24,869 nt of DNA, from assembly GCA_041288195.1 (NCBI GenBank), contig JBGGME010000094.1, positions 1 through 24,869 of the forward strand. Reading direction: 5' to 3'. The notes beneath the pieces are model-generated. The model ran no database searches, was not told where the DNA came from, and was given only the letters and a program-made list of their open reading frames with translations. Position numbers and translations under genes: made by a program. Source of the stretch: AWTP1-13 sp041288195 (GTDB taxonomy: Bacteria; Pseudomonadota; Alphaproteobacteria; Rhizobiales; Hyphomicrobiaceae). This document shows, piece after piece, positions 1 through 7,867 of this stretch. How positions within the stretch are numbered: position 1 is the first letter of the stretch; each line of letters starts with the position of its first letter.

Positions 1-1470
1 CCCGAGCTTGCGACCCGCATCGAGGACTCCAAGCCCGTCGCCATCCTCTCGGCCTCCTGCGGCATCGAGCCCGGCCGGATCGTCCAGTACAAGCCGCTGC
101 TCGACGCCGCCATCGACCTCTCTAAGCACAAGCCCCAATCCGTCATCATGCTGCAGCGGCCGATGGCCGAGGCGTCGATGGTCGCAGGCCGCGACCACGA
201 TTGGGCGGGTGCCATGGCCGATGCCAAAGCGCGCGGCCGCAAGGCTGGCTGCGTCTCGGTTGCGGCCACCGACCCGCTCTACATCCTGTACACGTCGGGC
301 ACCACGGGCCAGCCCAAGGGCGTGGTGCGCGACAACGGCGGGCACATGGTGGCCCTCAAGTGGACCATGAAGAACCACTACGGGATCGAGCCCGGCGAGA
401 CCTTCTGGGCCGCCTCCGACGTCGGCTGGGTGGTCGGCCATTCCTACATCTGCTACGCGCCGCTGCTGCACGGCTGCACGACGATCATCTTCGAGGGCAA
501 GCCGGTCGGCACTCCTGACGCGGGCACCTTCTGGCGCGTGATCGCCGAGCACAAGGTGGCCGCCATGTTCACCGCGCCCACCGCCTTCCGCGCCATCAAG
601 AAGGAGGACCCCAAGGGCGAGCACATCGGCCGCTACGACCTCAGCGCCTTCCGCACGCTGTTCCTGGCCGGCGAGCGCGCCGACCCCGAGACCATCAAGT
701 GGGCCGAGGCCAACCTGAAGGTCCCCGTCTACGATCACTGGTGGCAGACGGAGACCGGCTGGCCGATCTGCGGCAACCCCGTCGGGCTCGGCCCGCTGCC
801 CGTCAAGTACGGATCGCCCACCGTGCCGATGCCGGGCTACGACCTGCAGGTGCTCGACGCTTCCGCGCAGCCCGTGAAGCCCGGCGAGACCGGAACGCTC
901 GCCATCAAGCTGCCGCTGCCGCCCTCGTGCCTGCCGACGCTATGGAAGAACGACGAGCGCTTCCGCAGCAGCTACCTCGCCGAGTTCCCCGGCTACTACA
1001 CGACCTCGGACGCCGGCTACATGGATGCCGACGGCTACGCCTACGTGATGGCGCGCACCGACGACGTTATCAACGTTGCGGGGCATCGCCTCTCGACGGG
1101 GCAGATGGAGGAAGTCGTCGCCAAGCACAAGGACGTGGCCGAATGCGCCGTCGTCGGCGTGGCGGACCAGATGAAGGGTCAGGTTCCCGCCGGGTTCATC
1201 GTCCTCAACGCCGGCGTCAACCGCCCGACGTCCGAGATCGAAAGCGAGGTCGTCAAGCTCGTGCGCGAGGAGATCGGCGCCGTTGCCGCCTTCAAGACGG
1301 TCATGACCGTGAAGCGTCTTCCCAAGACGCGCTCGGGCAAGATCCTGCGCGGCACCATGCGCCAGATCGCCGACGGGGAGGAGTGGAAGATGCCCGCCAC
1401 CATCGACGACCCCGCCATCCTCGACGAGATCACCGGGGTGATGGTGGAGCGCGGTGTCGCCAAGGGGTGA
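1..1470 (+). CDS. prpE: Propionyl-CoA synthetase, 3' part (5' end beyond window)
   Basis: The reading frame is open from the first base, so about 489 C-terminal residues are present and roughly 140 N-terminal residues of a typical ~630-residue enzyme lie outside. It belongs to the acetyl-CoA-synthetase branch of the ANL adenylating enzymes, which activate a short acid with ATP and join it to CoA. Visible motifs are the P-loop-like YTSGTTGQPKG (nt ~286-318), DHWWQTETGWP (nt ~736-768), the hinge region YTTSDAGYMDADGYAYV (nt ~996-1046) followed by R-T-D-D-V-I-N-V-A-G-H-R, and the C-terminal TRSGKILRG holding the catalytic and acylation lysine. The C-terminal TIDDPAIL segment favours the propionyl-CoA synthetase (PrpE/ACSS3) branch over acetyl-CoA synthetase. 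Expected role is cytosolic propionate, or possibly other short-chain acid, activation. The exact acid preference is inferred. Confidence 0.88.
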   Translation, partial: PELATRIEDSKPVAILSASCGIEPGRIVQYKPLLDAAIDLSKHKPQSVIMLQRPMAEASMVAGRDHDWAGAMADAKARGRKAGCVSVAATDPLYILYTSGTTGQPKGVVRDNGGHMVALKWTMKNHYGIEPGETFWAASDVGWVVGHSYICYAPLLHGCTTIIFEGKPVGTPDAGTFWRVIAEHKVAAMFTAPTAFRAIKKEDPKGEHIGRYDLSAFRTLFLAGERADPETIKWAEANLKVPVYDHWWQTETGWPICGNPVGLGPLPVKYGSPTVPMPGYDLQVLDASAQPVKPGETGTLAIKLPLPPSCLPTLWKNDERFRSSYLAEFPGYYTTSDAGYMDADGYAYVMARTDDVINVAGHRLSTGQMEEVVAKHKDVAECAVVGVADQMKGQVPAGFIVLNAGVNRPTSEIESEVVKLVREEIGAVAAFKTVMTVKRLPKTRSGKILRGTMRQIADGEEWKMPATIDDPAILDEITGVMVERGVAKG

Positions 1471-1527
1471 GGCGGTGCCAGCCTATACGCCCCTCTGATG
1501 GTGTAACGCTGACAATTGCGTCTCGCG

Positions 1528-1615
1528 GTCATACCGGCGCTTGTCCCCGGTATCCAGCCATCCAAGCGCCGTACCAAGCTGAGAGATGGATCCCGGCGAC
1601 CAGCGCCGGGATGAC
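1528..1615. repeat. REP-like pair of inverted palindromic units
   Basis: Two units of about 28 bp lie in opposite orientation, at 1528-1555 and 1588-1615. The reverse complement of the second matches the first at 24 of 28 positions. Each unit is itself a hairpin: ATACCGG/CCGGTAT (1531-1537 with 1547-1553), and ATCCCGGCG/CGCCGGGAT (1590-1598 with 1604-1612, 5-nt loop). The layout resembles the paired extragenic palindromes scattered through many alphaproteobacterial genomes. Placed 58 bp after the prpE stop, it may also protect or terminate that transcript. The dispersed nature is inferred from general knowledge; only this copy is in the window. Confidence 0.75.
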
Positions 1616-1771
1616 GCCGACCTATGGGTCACACGAACAACCAGGCGCTTGTGTCCAGCTGTGACAATGGGCCTGTTAAATCTTGGGAAGGGCTCCCACC
1701 CCATTTGGTTCGACAACCGCCCCCGTTTCCACTTCAGTGCCGGGCGCTTGTTTGACCTGACGGAGCATCGG

Positions 1772-1878
1772 ATGTCGGCACAACCCTCGCGTCGCCTGTT
1801 CCTCGCCTTTGCTGGGGCCGGCGTTGGCTCATCTCGCTGCCAGCCGGCGCGGCTCCGGCCCAGCAGGCGTCCGCTGCC
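1772..1878 (+). pseudogene. Tat signal peptide start, out of frame with the hydrolase
   Basis: An ATG at 1772 has GGAG six bases upstream and encodes MSAQPSRRLFLAFAGAGVG, a convincing twin-arginine signal (S-R-R-L-F-L). In this frame the sequence then loses signal-peptide character and stops at 1939. In the neighbouring frame the codons just before 1879 read LISLPAGAAPAQQASAA, a hydrophobic stretch with Ala-x-Ala cleavage sites that runs straight into the hydrolase. Adding one base near 1826-1835 would join the halves into a normal Tat signal of about 35 residues. So the hydrolase gene appears to have lost one nucleotide here, by real mutation or sequencing error. Confidence 0.65.
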
Positions 1879-3081
1879 GTGGAGCGATCGACGACACGCG
1901 TCCGGGGTCTCCAGAGCCCGGAGATGGACTTCCAGCTGATGCGCTCGCTCGGCGCCGGGAACTACGGCGGCGGGACGCCAGGCGAGATCTTCCAGCGCCT
2001 CGGCACCATCGACGGAAACGTCCCTGCGCAATGGCCCCCGGCGTTCGGCGCGCTGGCCCGCGAGGTCGAGGCGAAGGCCGAGAAGGCGGCGCGCAACGGC
2101 CATGCCGTCAGCGCCCGCGACCACTATTCGCGCGCCTCCATGTACTGGCGCGCAGCCGAGTATTTCAGCGATCCGTTCGGCCCCGACATGCGTGAGCGCG
2201 GCCTCGCGAGCCGAAGCGCGTTCCTCGCCGCCACGAAGGGGATCCGGGACAAGATCGAGCCCATCGACATTCCCTTCGAGGGTATGAAGCTTCCGGGCTA
2301 CCTGATGACGCCCGCGGTCAAGCCCAATGGACGCACCATCCTGATCCTTACGGGCTTCGACGGCACCGGCGAGGAGCTGTACTTCGAGACCGCCCGTGCG
2401 GGCCTCGAGCGCGGCTTCACGGTGTTCGTCGGCCAGGGCCCCGGCCAGATCGGCACCCTGCGGTTCTATCCCAAGTCCGTCTTCCGCCCCGACTACGAGA
2501 AGCCGATCTCTGCCATGATCGACGTGGCGCTGTCCCGGCCCGAGGTCGATCCCCGCAAGCTGGCCCTCTACGGCATCAGCCTCGGCGGTTATTTCGCCAC
2601 GCGCGGCGCCGAGCACGATCAGCGCATCAAGGCGGTGATCCTCAACTCCCCCGTGGTCGACCTGCGCGCCTACATGATGGGTTTCGTCGGTGGCGAGGAA
2701 GGTGCGGCCAAGCTGCCGCCGCTGAAGCTGAGTGAGGTCGACAGCGTTCCCGACAACGAGATGCACCCGACGCAGAAGCTGCTGTTCAAGGATGCCTGCC
2801 AGCGCTTCGGCGTCGACAGCCTGGCGGGCTGGTTCGAGCGGCTGAAGGCCTTCAACGCGGTCGACCGCCTGGCCCAGATCAAGTGCCCGTCGCTCGCCAT
2901 GGTCGGCGCCGGTGAGGGCCCTGAGGCGTTGGCGCAGATGGAGACGTTCGCCGCCCGCGCATCGGGCCCCGTCACGCGCCGCGTCTTTGAGGTCGCCGAG
3001 GGCGCGGACATGCACTGCCAGCTCGGCAATCTCCCGCTCTCCAACGCGGTGCTCTACGACTGGCTGGCAGAGGTGCTCTGA
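1879..3081 (+). CDS. Alpha/beta hydrolase of the 2,6-dihydropseudooxynicotine hydrolase-like type
   Basis: The 400-residue body has an N-terminal helical cap with DHYSRASMYWRAAEYF (residues ~81-96), like the cap of the dihydropseudooxynicotine hydrolase / FrsA-like group. An alpha/beta hydrolase core follows. The nucleophile is S234 in YGISLGG; the catalytic His is H379 in GADMHCQLGN. The acid is less clear: the strand MVGAGEGPE has Glu346 rather than the usual Asp. GFDGTGEE (159-166) is the likely oxyanion-loop region. Substrate is unknown; the family cleaves C-C or ester bonds. The first in-frame start is a GTG at 1879 with no ribosome binding site (next ATG 1924). The gene probably once began at 1772 with a Tat signal, giving a periplasmic protein (see the 1772-1878 entry). 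It converges on the flavin reductase gene with 22 bp between stops. Confidence 0.8.
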   Translation: MERSTTRVRGLQSPEMDFQLMRSLGAGNYGGGTPGEIFQRLGTIDGNVPAQWPPAFGALAREVEAKAEKAARNGHAVSARDHYSRASMYWRAAEYFSDPFGPDMRERGLASRSAFLAATKGIRDKIEPIDIPFEGMKLPGYLMTPAVKPNGRTILILTGFDGTGEELYFETARAGLERGFTVFVGQGPGQIGTLRFYPKSVFRPDYEKPISAMIDVALSRPEVDPRKLALYGISLGGYFATRGAEHDQRIKAVILNSPVVDLRAYMMGFVGGEEGAAKLPPLKLSEVDSVPDNEMHPTQKLLFKDACQRFGVDSLAGWFERLKAFNAVDRLAQIKCPSLAMVGAGEGPEALAQMETFAARASGPVTRRVFEVAEGADMHCQLGNLPLSNAVLYDWLAEVL

Positions 3082-3103
3082 CCGCAGTCGAACGCGAGCC
3101 AGC

Positions 3104-3640
3104 TCAAGGCCGGCGCTTGGCCACGCAGTAGTCGCCGTCGAGATAGATCAGAGGTGCGACCTCGTCGTCGAGCACGATGCTCTGCACCTCGCCGACGAAC
3201 ACCGTATGGGTGGCGAAGGTCAGCGACGGCCCCATCCGGCAGATGATGGCGGCCTGGCTGTCCACCAGGTACGGCAATCCCTGCGCGTGGTCGCGCCACA
3301 CGCCGTGCTGGAACCTGTCTGTGGCCGACGCTCCGGAGAACGAGCGGCACAGCTCCAGGTGGGAATCCCGCAGCAAGTTCACGCAGAACTCTCCGCGCGC
3401 CATCAGGGGGCCGTAGATCGACGCGCTGCGGTTTATGGAGATCGTGAGGGCCGGCGGGTCCGCCGTGAGCGAGCTCACCGCCGTCGCCGTCATGCCGTAG
3501 CGGCGTCCCTCGTGCGTCGTCGTGATCAGTGCCACGCCGGCGGCGAGACGGCGCATAGCCGCCTTGAATTGGGCATCGAGCGTGCGCGGCGCGGGGGCCG
3601 AGCGTCCCTTTGCTCCAGCATCTCGGGTCGGGTCAGACAT
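3104..3640 (-). CDS. Flavin reductase-like domain protein (HpaC family)
   Basis: A 178-residue single-domain protein of the flavin reductase / FMN-binding split-barrel family. It probably reduces FMN or FAD with NAD(P)H for a partner monooxygenase. Family marks are RRLAAGVALITTTHEG near the N terminus, YGMTATAVSSLTADPP (the conserved G-M-T-A-x-x-x-S-x-x-x-x-P-P motif), S-x-N-R-S-A-S, FCVNLL, and near the end THTVFVGEVQ followed by PLIYLDGDY. I chose ATG 3640 over ATG 3658 because AGGGA lies nine bases before 3640 and nothing comparable precedes 3658. No two-component oxygenase subunit is adjacent: the nearby P450 and BVMO-type enzyme use other electron routes. Its partner is therefore unidentified. 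Confidence 0.85.
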   Translation of the reverse strand: MSDPTRDAGAKGRSAPAPRTLDAQFKAAMRRLAAGVALITTTHEGRRYGMTATAVSSLTADPPALTISINRSASIYGPLMARGEFCVNLLRDSHLELCRSFSGASATDRFQHGVWRDHAQGLPYLVDSQAAIICRMGPSLTFATHTVFVGEVQSIVLDDEVAPLIYLDGDYCVAKRRP

Positions 3641-3942
3641 CACAAGCAGTCCCTGCATCTCGGTCTATCGACCATGCTAGTGCAACTTCCAGGTGGCGCC
3701 GATTCTCGTCGGGCGCTGACGCCGCGGGAAAGGTAGCGGCGCGCCGGGATCGATCGCCAAGCATCCAATCACAAACCGCACGCACGGCCTAGGCTTCGCC
3801 GGCCCGTAGGATTGACGAAACCGGCAGCAACAATGCGACGGACCGAGAGTCTGGGTGTACCGTGCGGTACAGCGCCATGGACCTGCCTTGTCTAGTTGCT
3901 TCCATTGGAGCCAATAGGCCCTGTCGGTCGAGGAGATGAGCC
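3641..3942. other. Divergent intergenic region between flavin reductase and P450 genes
   Basis: About 300 bp without a credible gene; the open frames crossing it lack ribosome binding sites and family features. It must hold the promoters of both divergent genes, but I see no convincing -35/-10 pair. It contains a 16-bp dyad at 3856-3871 (listed separately) and a smaller dyad, ATTGG-AG-CCAAT, at 3904-3915 just before the P450 ribosome binding site. Confidence 0.6.
3856..3871. promoter_or_regulatory. Palindromic operator-like site upstream of the P450 gene
   Basis: TGTACCG-TG-CGGTACA is a perfect inverted repeat with 7-bp arms and a 2-bp spacer, lying 72 bp upstream of the P450 start. Its size and symmetry fit a dimeric repressor site, such as those of TetR-type regulators that often control P450 and monooxygenase genes. 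No regulator gene is in the window, so the binding protein is unknown and the role is inferred from position and symmetry only. Confidence 0.45.
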
Positions 3943-5361
3943 GTGGTGATGGAGACAAGTCGCGCCGCCGCGCGCAACGCCTCGCGTGAGCGGGCAGCTG
4001 CACCCGCTCCGTCATTGGTCCCCCTTCGCGTCCAGCCTCAGCCACGGCCGGCCAACCGCATCGTTTTCGTGTCTCGGTTCCTGCGCAACCCTCTGCTCGT
4101 GATTCCGCGGTCCGCCTACGAGGAGGACATCGTTCCCTATGATCGCGGCAGCGTCCCTTTCGCCTGGGTCACGGAGCCGGGGCTGATCAAGTCCATCCTC
4201 CTCGACGAGCACGAGAAGTTCGGCAAGCGCGTGCAGATCCAGTTGCTGGGCCCGCTGCTCGGCAACGGCATCCTCACGAGCGAGGGGCCCGAGTGGAAAT
4301 GGCAGCGCCAGACGTCCGCCCCGATGTTCCGCCGCCAGGAGCTCGGGAACTTCGTTCCGATTTTCGTGCGCGCCGCGCGCCAGGTCGTCGAGCGCTGGCG
4401 TCGCGCCGGCTCCGGCGTGCGCCACCAGATCGAGCGGGACATGACGAGGGCCACGTTCGACGTGATCTGCGCGACGCTGTTGCCGTCGGGTGACGCGAGC
4501 GTCGGTGCGACCGTGGAGGCCTCGACCGACCGCTTCCAGCGATCCGGCGCGTGGCATCGCCTCTACATCATCGGCAACGTGCCGGCATGGATGCCGCAGC
4601 CCGGCCGGCGGGCAATGCGGGCCGCGACCCGCTCGCTTCGGTCGGCCGTGGCGGACCTGGTCCGCGCGCGTCGCAATGCTGCGAGCGCGCCCGACGATCT
4701 CATGCACCGGCTGATGCAGGCCCATGACCCCGACACTGGCGCGCCCATGAACGAGGAGCAGCTGATCGACAACCTGCTCACTTTCTACCTGGCCGGCCAC
4801 GAGACAACGGCGATGGCGCTGACGTGGACGCTCTATCTGCTCTCGCTCTCGCCCGAGTGGACGAGCGCGCTCAAGAGCGAGGTTGCGCGCGTGACGGGTG
4901 GGGCGCCGGTCACGGCGGAGCACATCGACAAGCTCGTGCTGACCCAGCAGGTGTTGAAGGAGAGCATGCGCGTATATCCGCCGGTGCCCATGCTCAGCCG
5001 GCAGGCGATCGCCGATATCACGATCGGCGGCCACGCGATCAAGGCCGGCACCTCCATCGTCATGCCGATCTATGCCATCCACCGCCATCACAAGCGCTGG
5101 CGCGATCCCGACGTCTTCGATCCGACCCGTTTCGCGCCCGAGAACGAAGCCGGCATCTCGCGCTACCAGTATCTGCCGTTCGGCGCCGGGCCCCGCATCT
5201 GCATCGGCATGGCGTTTGCGATGATCGAAGCCACGGCCATGCTCGCCACCCTGCTGCAGTCCGCCAGCTTCGAGCCCGTTGCCGGCCACGAGCCCACGCC
5301 GATTGCGCGCGTGACGCTCCACCCCAAAGGGGGGATGCCGCTCAAGGTGTGGGTCGATTGA
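3943..5361 (+). CDS. Cytochrome P450 monooxygenase
   Basis: A 472-residue haem-thiolate monooxygenase. In order it shows the C-helix W118-x-x-x-R122, the I-helix oxygen-activation motif AGHETT (284-289), the K-helix E340-S-M-R343, FDPTRF (392-397) of the meander, and the haem loop FGAGPRICIG (413-422) with Cys420 as the axial ligand. The long I-helix segment and KESMRVYPPVP resemble class II, CYP4-like bacterial P450s, suggesting a fatty-acyl, terpenoid or other hydrophobic substrate (inference). GTG 3943 is preferred as start because AGGAG lies seven bases before it; ATG 3949 is a possible alternative. The N terminus has no obvious membrane anchor, so it is likely soluble. No ferredoxin or reductase gene is adjacent. 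It converges on the BVMO-type gene. Confidence 0.95.
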   Translation: MVMETSRAAARNASRERAAAPAPSLVPLRVQPQPRPANRIVFVSRFLRNPLLVIPRSAYEEDIVPYDRGSVPFAWVTEPGLIKSILLDEHEKFGKRVQIQLLGPLLGNGILTSEGPEWKWQRQTSAPMFRRQELGNFVPIFVRAARQVVERWRRAGSGVRHQIERDMTRATFDVICATLLPSGDASVGATVEASTDRFQRSGAWHRLYIIGNVPAWMPQPGRRAMRAATRSLRSAVADLVRARRNAASAPDDLMHRLMQAHDPDTGAPMNEEQLIDNLLTFYLAGHETTAMALTWTLYLLSLSPEWTSALKSEVARVTGGAPVTAEHIDKLVLTQQVLKESMRVYPPVPMLSRQAIADITIGGHAIKAGTSIVMPIYAIHRHHKRWRDPDVFDPTRFAPENEAGISRYQYLPFGAGPRICIGMAFAMIEATAMLATLLQSASFEPVAGHEPTPIARVTLHPKGGMPLKVWVD

Positions 5362-5381
5362 GCGCCTCCGTCAGGGCGCTC
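5360..5381. terminator. Bidirectional hairpin over the P450 and flavin-monooxygenase stops
   Basis: GAGCGCC (5360-5366) pairs perfectly with GGCGCTC (5375-5381) across an 8-nt loop. The hairpin takes in the last bases of the P450 stop codon and the stop codon of the opposite gene. There is no T-run on either side, so a classic intrinsic terminator is not proven, but the location suits a shared transcript end for two converging genes only 9 bp apart. Confidence 0.4.
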
Positions 5382-6897
5382 CTGCGCCTTGCACAGCCCG
5401 GGCAGGCGTCGCCGTCGCAGACCTCGCTGGCTGCGTGGGACGCGCCGTGAATTTCAGCACTCCGTCGTCGACGGGCGCGAGCTGCAAGGCGATGATGTCG
5501 CGCACGTAGTTCTGATAGACCTGCCAAGGCCTGCGCGATCCTTGTCGCGGCAACTTGTCCATCGACCGCTGGAAGTAGCCCGAGGAGAAATCGACGAGCG
5601 GCAGACGCTCCAAGGTCGGGTCGGCGTTGCGCGGCGTGCACGAGTCGTAGCCGTGCTTCTCCATGTAGTTGAGCAGGCGGCACACGTAGCCGCAGAGGAG
5701 GTCGGCCTTGAGCGTCCAGGAGGCGTTGGTGTAGCCGAACACGGACGCCAGGTTCGGGAGGTCGCTGTAGAGCGCGCCCTTGTAGGTCATCGTGGTTGCG
5801 GGATCGGCGAGACGGCCGTCGACCTCGATCTCGGCGCCTCCCAGCACCTGCAGGTTGAGGCCCGTGGCCGTCACCACCAGATCGGCATCGAGCTCCTTAC
5901 CCGAGCGCAGCTTGATGCCGGTCTCCGTGAAGGTCTCGACCGCGTCCGTCACGATGCTGGTGCGACCTTCGCGGATCGAGGCGAAAAAATCGCCGTTGGG
6001 AGCGAGGCAAAGGCGCTGGTTCCAGGGATCGTAGCGGGGCGTGAAGTGCGTCTCGATATCGAACGAGGGGCCGAGCTCGGCGCGCACGCCGTCGAGGATC
6101 ATCTTCTTGGCGCGCTCGGGGTTGCGCTTGCACATGCGATAGAAATACATGCCGGCCAGCACGTTCTTCCACCGCGTAAGGGCGCACGCCGTTCCTGGCG
6201 GCAGCCATCGGCGGAGGGCGTTGGCAATCCTGTCCTCGTCGGGCCAGGCGACGACGTAGGTCGGAGAGCGCTGCAGCATCGTGACGTGGGCGGCCTTCTT
6301 CGCCAGCTCCGGCACGAGCGTTACGGCTGTGGCGCCGCTGCCGATCACGACCACGCGCTTGTCTGCATACGCGACGTTCTCGGTCCAATCCTGCGGATGG
6401 ACGACCGCGCCCTCGAAGCGGTCGATGCCGGGGAGGCTCGGTGTATAGCCCTCCGCATAGCTGTAGTAGCCGCAGCACACGAACAGGAAGTCGCACGTGA
6501 GGCGCGCCGGCTCCCGCCCCGCGCCCTGCTGGGCCTCGACCGTCCAGCGCCTCGCCTCGGACGACCAGGAGGCACGGCTGACCCGATGGTTGAAGCGGAT
6601 CTTGCGGTCGATGCCGTGCTCGCGCGCGGTGGCGCGGATGTAGTCGAGGATGGAGGCGCCGTCAGCGATCGATTTGGCGGCAGTCCAGGGCCGAAATGAG
6701 TAACCCAGCGTGAACATGTCGGAGTCCGACCGCACGCCGGGGTAGCGGAACAGGTCCCAGGTGCCGCCGATGCATTCGCGGGCCTCGAGGATGGCGAATG
6801 TTCGTGTCGGGCAATACTTCTGAAGATGATACGCAGCGCCGATGCCCGACAGGCCGGCTCCGAGAACCAGGACATCGACGTGATCGGGCGGTCTCAC
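5371..6897 (-). CDS. Flavin-containing monooxygenase, Baeyer-Villiger (EthA-like) type
   Basis: A protein of about 508 residues with two dinucleotide-binding folds: GAGLSG (13-18) for FAD and GSGATA (186-191) for NADPH. Between them lies FEGAVVHPQDW (161-171), matching the Baeyer-Villiger fingerprint F-x-G-x-x-x-H-x-x-x-W. D-x-V-V-T-A-T-G near residue 340 is the second FAD-binding stretch. ECIGGTWDLFRYPGVRSDSD is the conserved GGTW...YPG...D region. These enzymes turn ketones into esters or oxidise N or S atoms using NADPH and O2. GTG 6897 is chosen because GGAGG sits eight bases ahead of it; a GTG at 6906 directly abuts that sequence and is less likely. The gene faces the P450 gene, suggesting linked oxidative metabolism (inference). 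The substrate is unknown. Confidence 0.92.
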   Translation of the reverse strand: MRPPDHVDVLVLGAGLSGIGAAYHLQKYCPTRTFAILEARECIGGTWDLFRYPGVRSDSDMFTLGYSFRPWTAAKSIADGASILDYIRATAREHGIDRKIRFNHRVSRASWSSEARRWTVEAQQGAGREPARLTCDFLFVCCGYYSYAEGYTPSLPGIDRFEGAVVHPQDWTENVAYADKRVVVIGSGATAVTLVPELAKKAAHVTMLQRSPTYVVAWPDEDRIANALRRWLPPGTACALTRWKNVLAGMYFYRMCKRNPERAKKMILDGVRAELGPSFDIETHFTPRYDPWNQRLCLAPNGDFFASIREGRTSIVTDAVETFTETGIKLRSGKELDADLVVTATGLNLQVLGGAEIEVDGRLADPATTMTYKGALYSDLPNLASVFGYTNASWTLKADLLCGYVCRLLNYMEKHGYDSCTPRNADPTLERLPLVDFSSGYFQRSMDKLPRQGSRRPWQVYQNYVRDIIALQLAPVDDGVLKFTARPTQPARSATATPARAVQGAGAP

Positions 6898-6993
6898 GGC
6901 ATGCACCTCCAGCGCCGGGCAGGCAAGCGCCGGCGGCTGTCGGAATTGTGACGCCGCGAGCCCGGCCGGGCAGTCGAGACCGCAAAATCCAGC

Positions 6994-7554
6994 CTAGTTG
7001 GCCTTCCGCTCTCGCTCGACCACGGCCGCCACCAGGCCGGATCGCCAATCCGAACCGGGCAGCTTGGCAGCAGCGGCTTCGATCTCGGCGCGGGTCTGAC
7101 TGTAGAAATCGATTCCTTCGATGAGCGTGTCGAGATGCATGGACGTCAGCCGCAGCCGCTCGGCGAGGATGGCCGCGATGGAGCGATAGAGCCGGCCTGC
7201 AAAGCCGGGGTCCTTCTTGACCAGCCCGTTGACGGTGGCCTCGTCGATGACCCGCAGCCGCGTGGGCGAATCGGCGATTACCCTCGCACTCGTCGGCGCG
7301 CCATCCACAAAGGACATCTCGCCGAAGAACTCGCCAGCCTCCAGAAGGGCCAACGGCACCGTCTGGTCCCCATCGCGGCGCTCGACGCGGACCGTCCCCT
7401 GCTCGATGAGGAAGATGGCCTTCAACTGCACGTTCTGATCGAGCACGAGGGCGCCGCGATCAAACGACTTGACCGGAGCCGTCGCCAGTACAGCACTCTC
7501 CTCGGCGGGTTCGAGGAAGGGAAGAAACCGCGTCGTTTGTGTTGCGGCCACCAT
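6994..7554 (-). CDS. Cyclic-nucleotide-binding domain protein without DNA-binding domain
   Basis: A small protein (about 186 residues) made of one cNMP-binding (CRP-type) beta-roll. Marks are AIFLIEQGTVRVERRDGD (strands 3-5), GEFFGEMSFVDGAPTSARV (the phosphate-binding cassette, with the G-E and the S-A-R expected to contact the cyclic-nucleotide phosphate), then a helix like the CRP dimer helix. After that there are only about 60 residues, including LLxSMHLDT-like helical segments and a lysine-poor tail ending ERERKAN. No helix-turn-helix follows, so it is not a standard CRP/FNR regulator; it may be a stand-alone sensor. ATG 7554 has GGAG six bases upstream and is preferred over ATG 7566 and 7557. 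It lies downstream-facing toward the BVMO-type gene (96 bp apart, same strand) and may be co-transcribed with it. Confidence 0.8.
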   Translation of the reverse strand: MVAATQTTRFLPFLEPAEESAVLATAPVKSFDRGALVLDQNVQLKAIFLIEQGTVRVERRDGDQTVPLALLEAGEFFGEMSFVDGAPTSARVIADSPTRLRVIDEATVNGLVKKDPGFAGRLYRSIAAILAERLRLTSMHLDTLIEGIDFYSQTRAEIEAAAAKLPGSDWRSGLVAAVVERERKAN

Positions 7555-7867
7555 CATGAGCTCCATAGGTCGCGGCTACCCATACTCGTTCAATTTGACC
7601 ACGTCGCCTCGGGTAAGGCAACATTGGCGGGCTGGACTTGGTCATGGCGTAGGCAACCATAGTTGTCCATCCATGATGCAATGGGCTTGCGAATCTGGAT
7701 CGTATCAGATCACAGGAGATGGGACCCCTGTCGCCTTCGATCCTCGTCTGGTTTAGGCTGTGCCCACAGGAACAGCGCCTACTCCCAAGAGCCACGAGTA
7801 TCGGCCCACGCGGGACGGCAGAACACTCGCCACCGCGCTCGGTAGGCGCCGGAACGGAAGGTATGAG
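7555..7867. other. Divergent intergenic region before the oxoamine synthase gene
   Basis: About 310 bp separating the cNMP-domain gene from the oxoamine synthase gene. An open frame continues upstream from the synthase start to 7760, but its 36 residues have no family similarity I recognise, so I read this as non-coding promoter DNA. I see no clear promoter hexamers or long dyads. A GGAAGG ribosome binding site at 7855-7861 marks the end of the region. Confidence 0.5.

Noticed and set aside
1483..3015. A 510-codon open frame on the minus strand
   Set aside because: It lies opposite the alpha/beta hydrolase, has no family motifs and is rich in His, Arg, Asp and Gly, as expected for the antisense of GC-rich coding DNA.
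3677..4045. 122-codon minus-strand frame in the P450 upstream gap
   Set aside because: No ribosome binding site or family features, and it overlaps the P450 start and the operator-like palindrome.
5389..6699. Long plus-strand open frame opposite the BVMO-type gene
   Set aside because: No recognisable motif, and the opposite strand has two intact Rossmann motifs and the BVMO fingerprint. Similar long antisense frames opposite the P450 (4012-5322), the oxoamine synthase (8087-9373), the binding protein (14461-15870) and hyuA (20892-22361) were dropped for the same reason.
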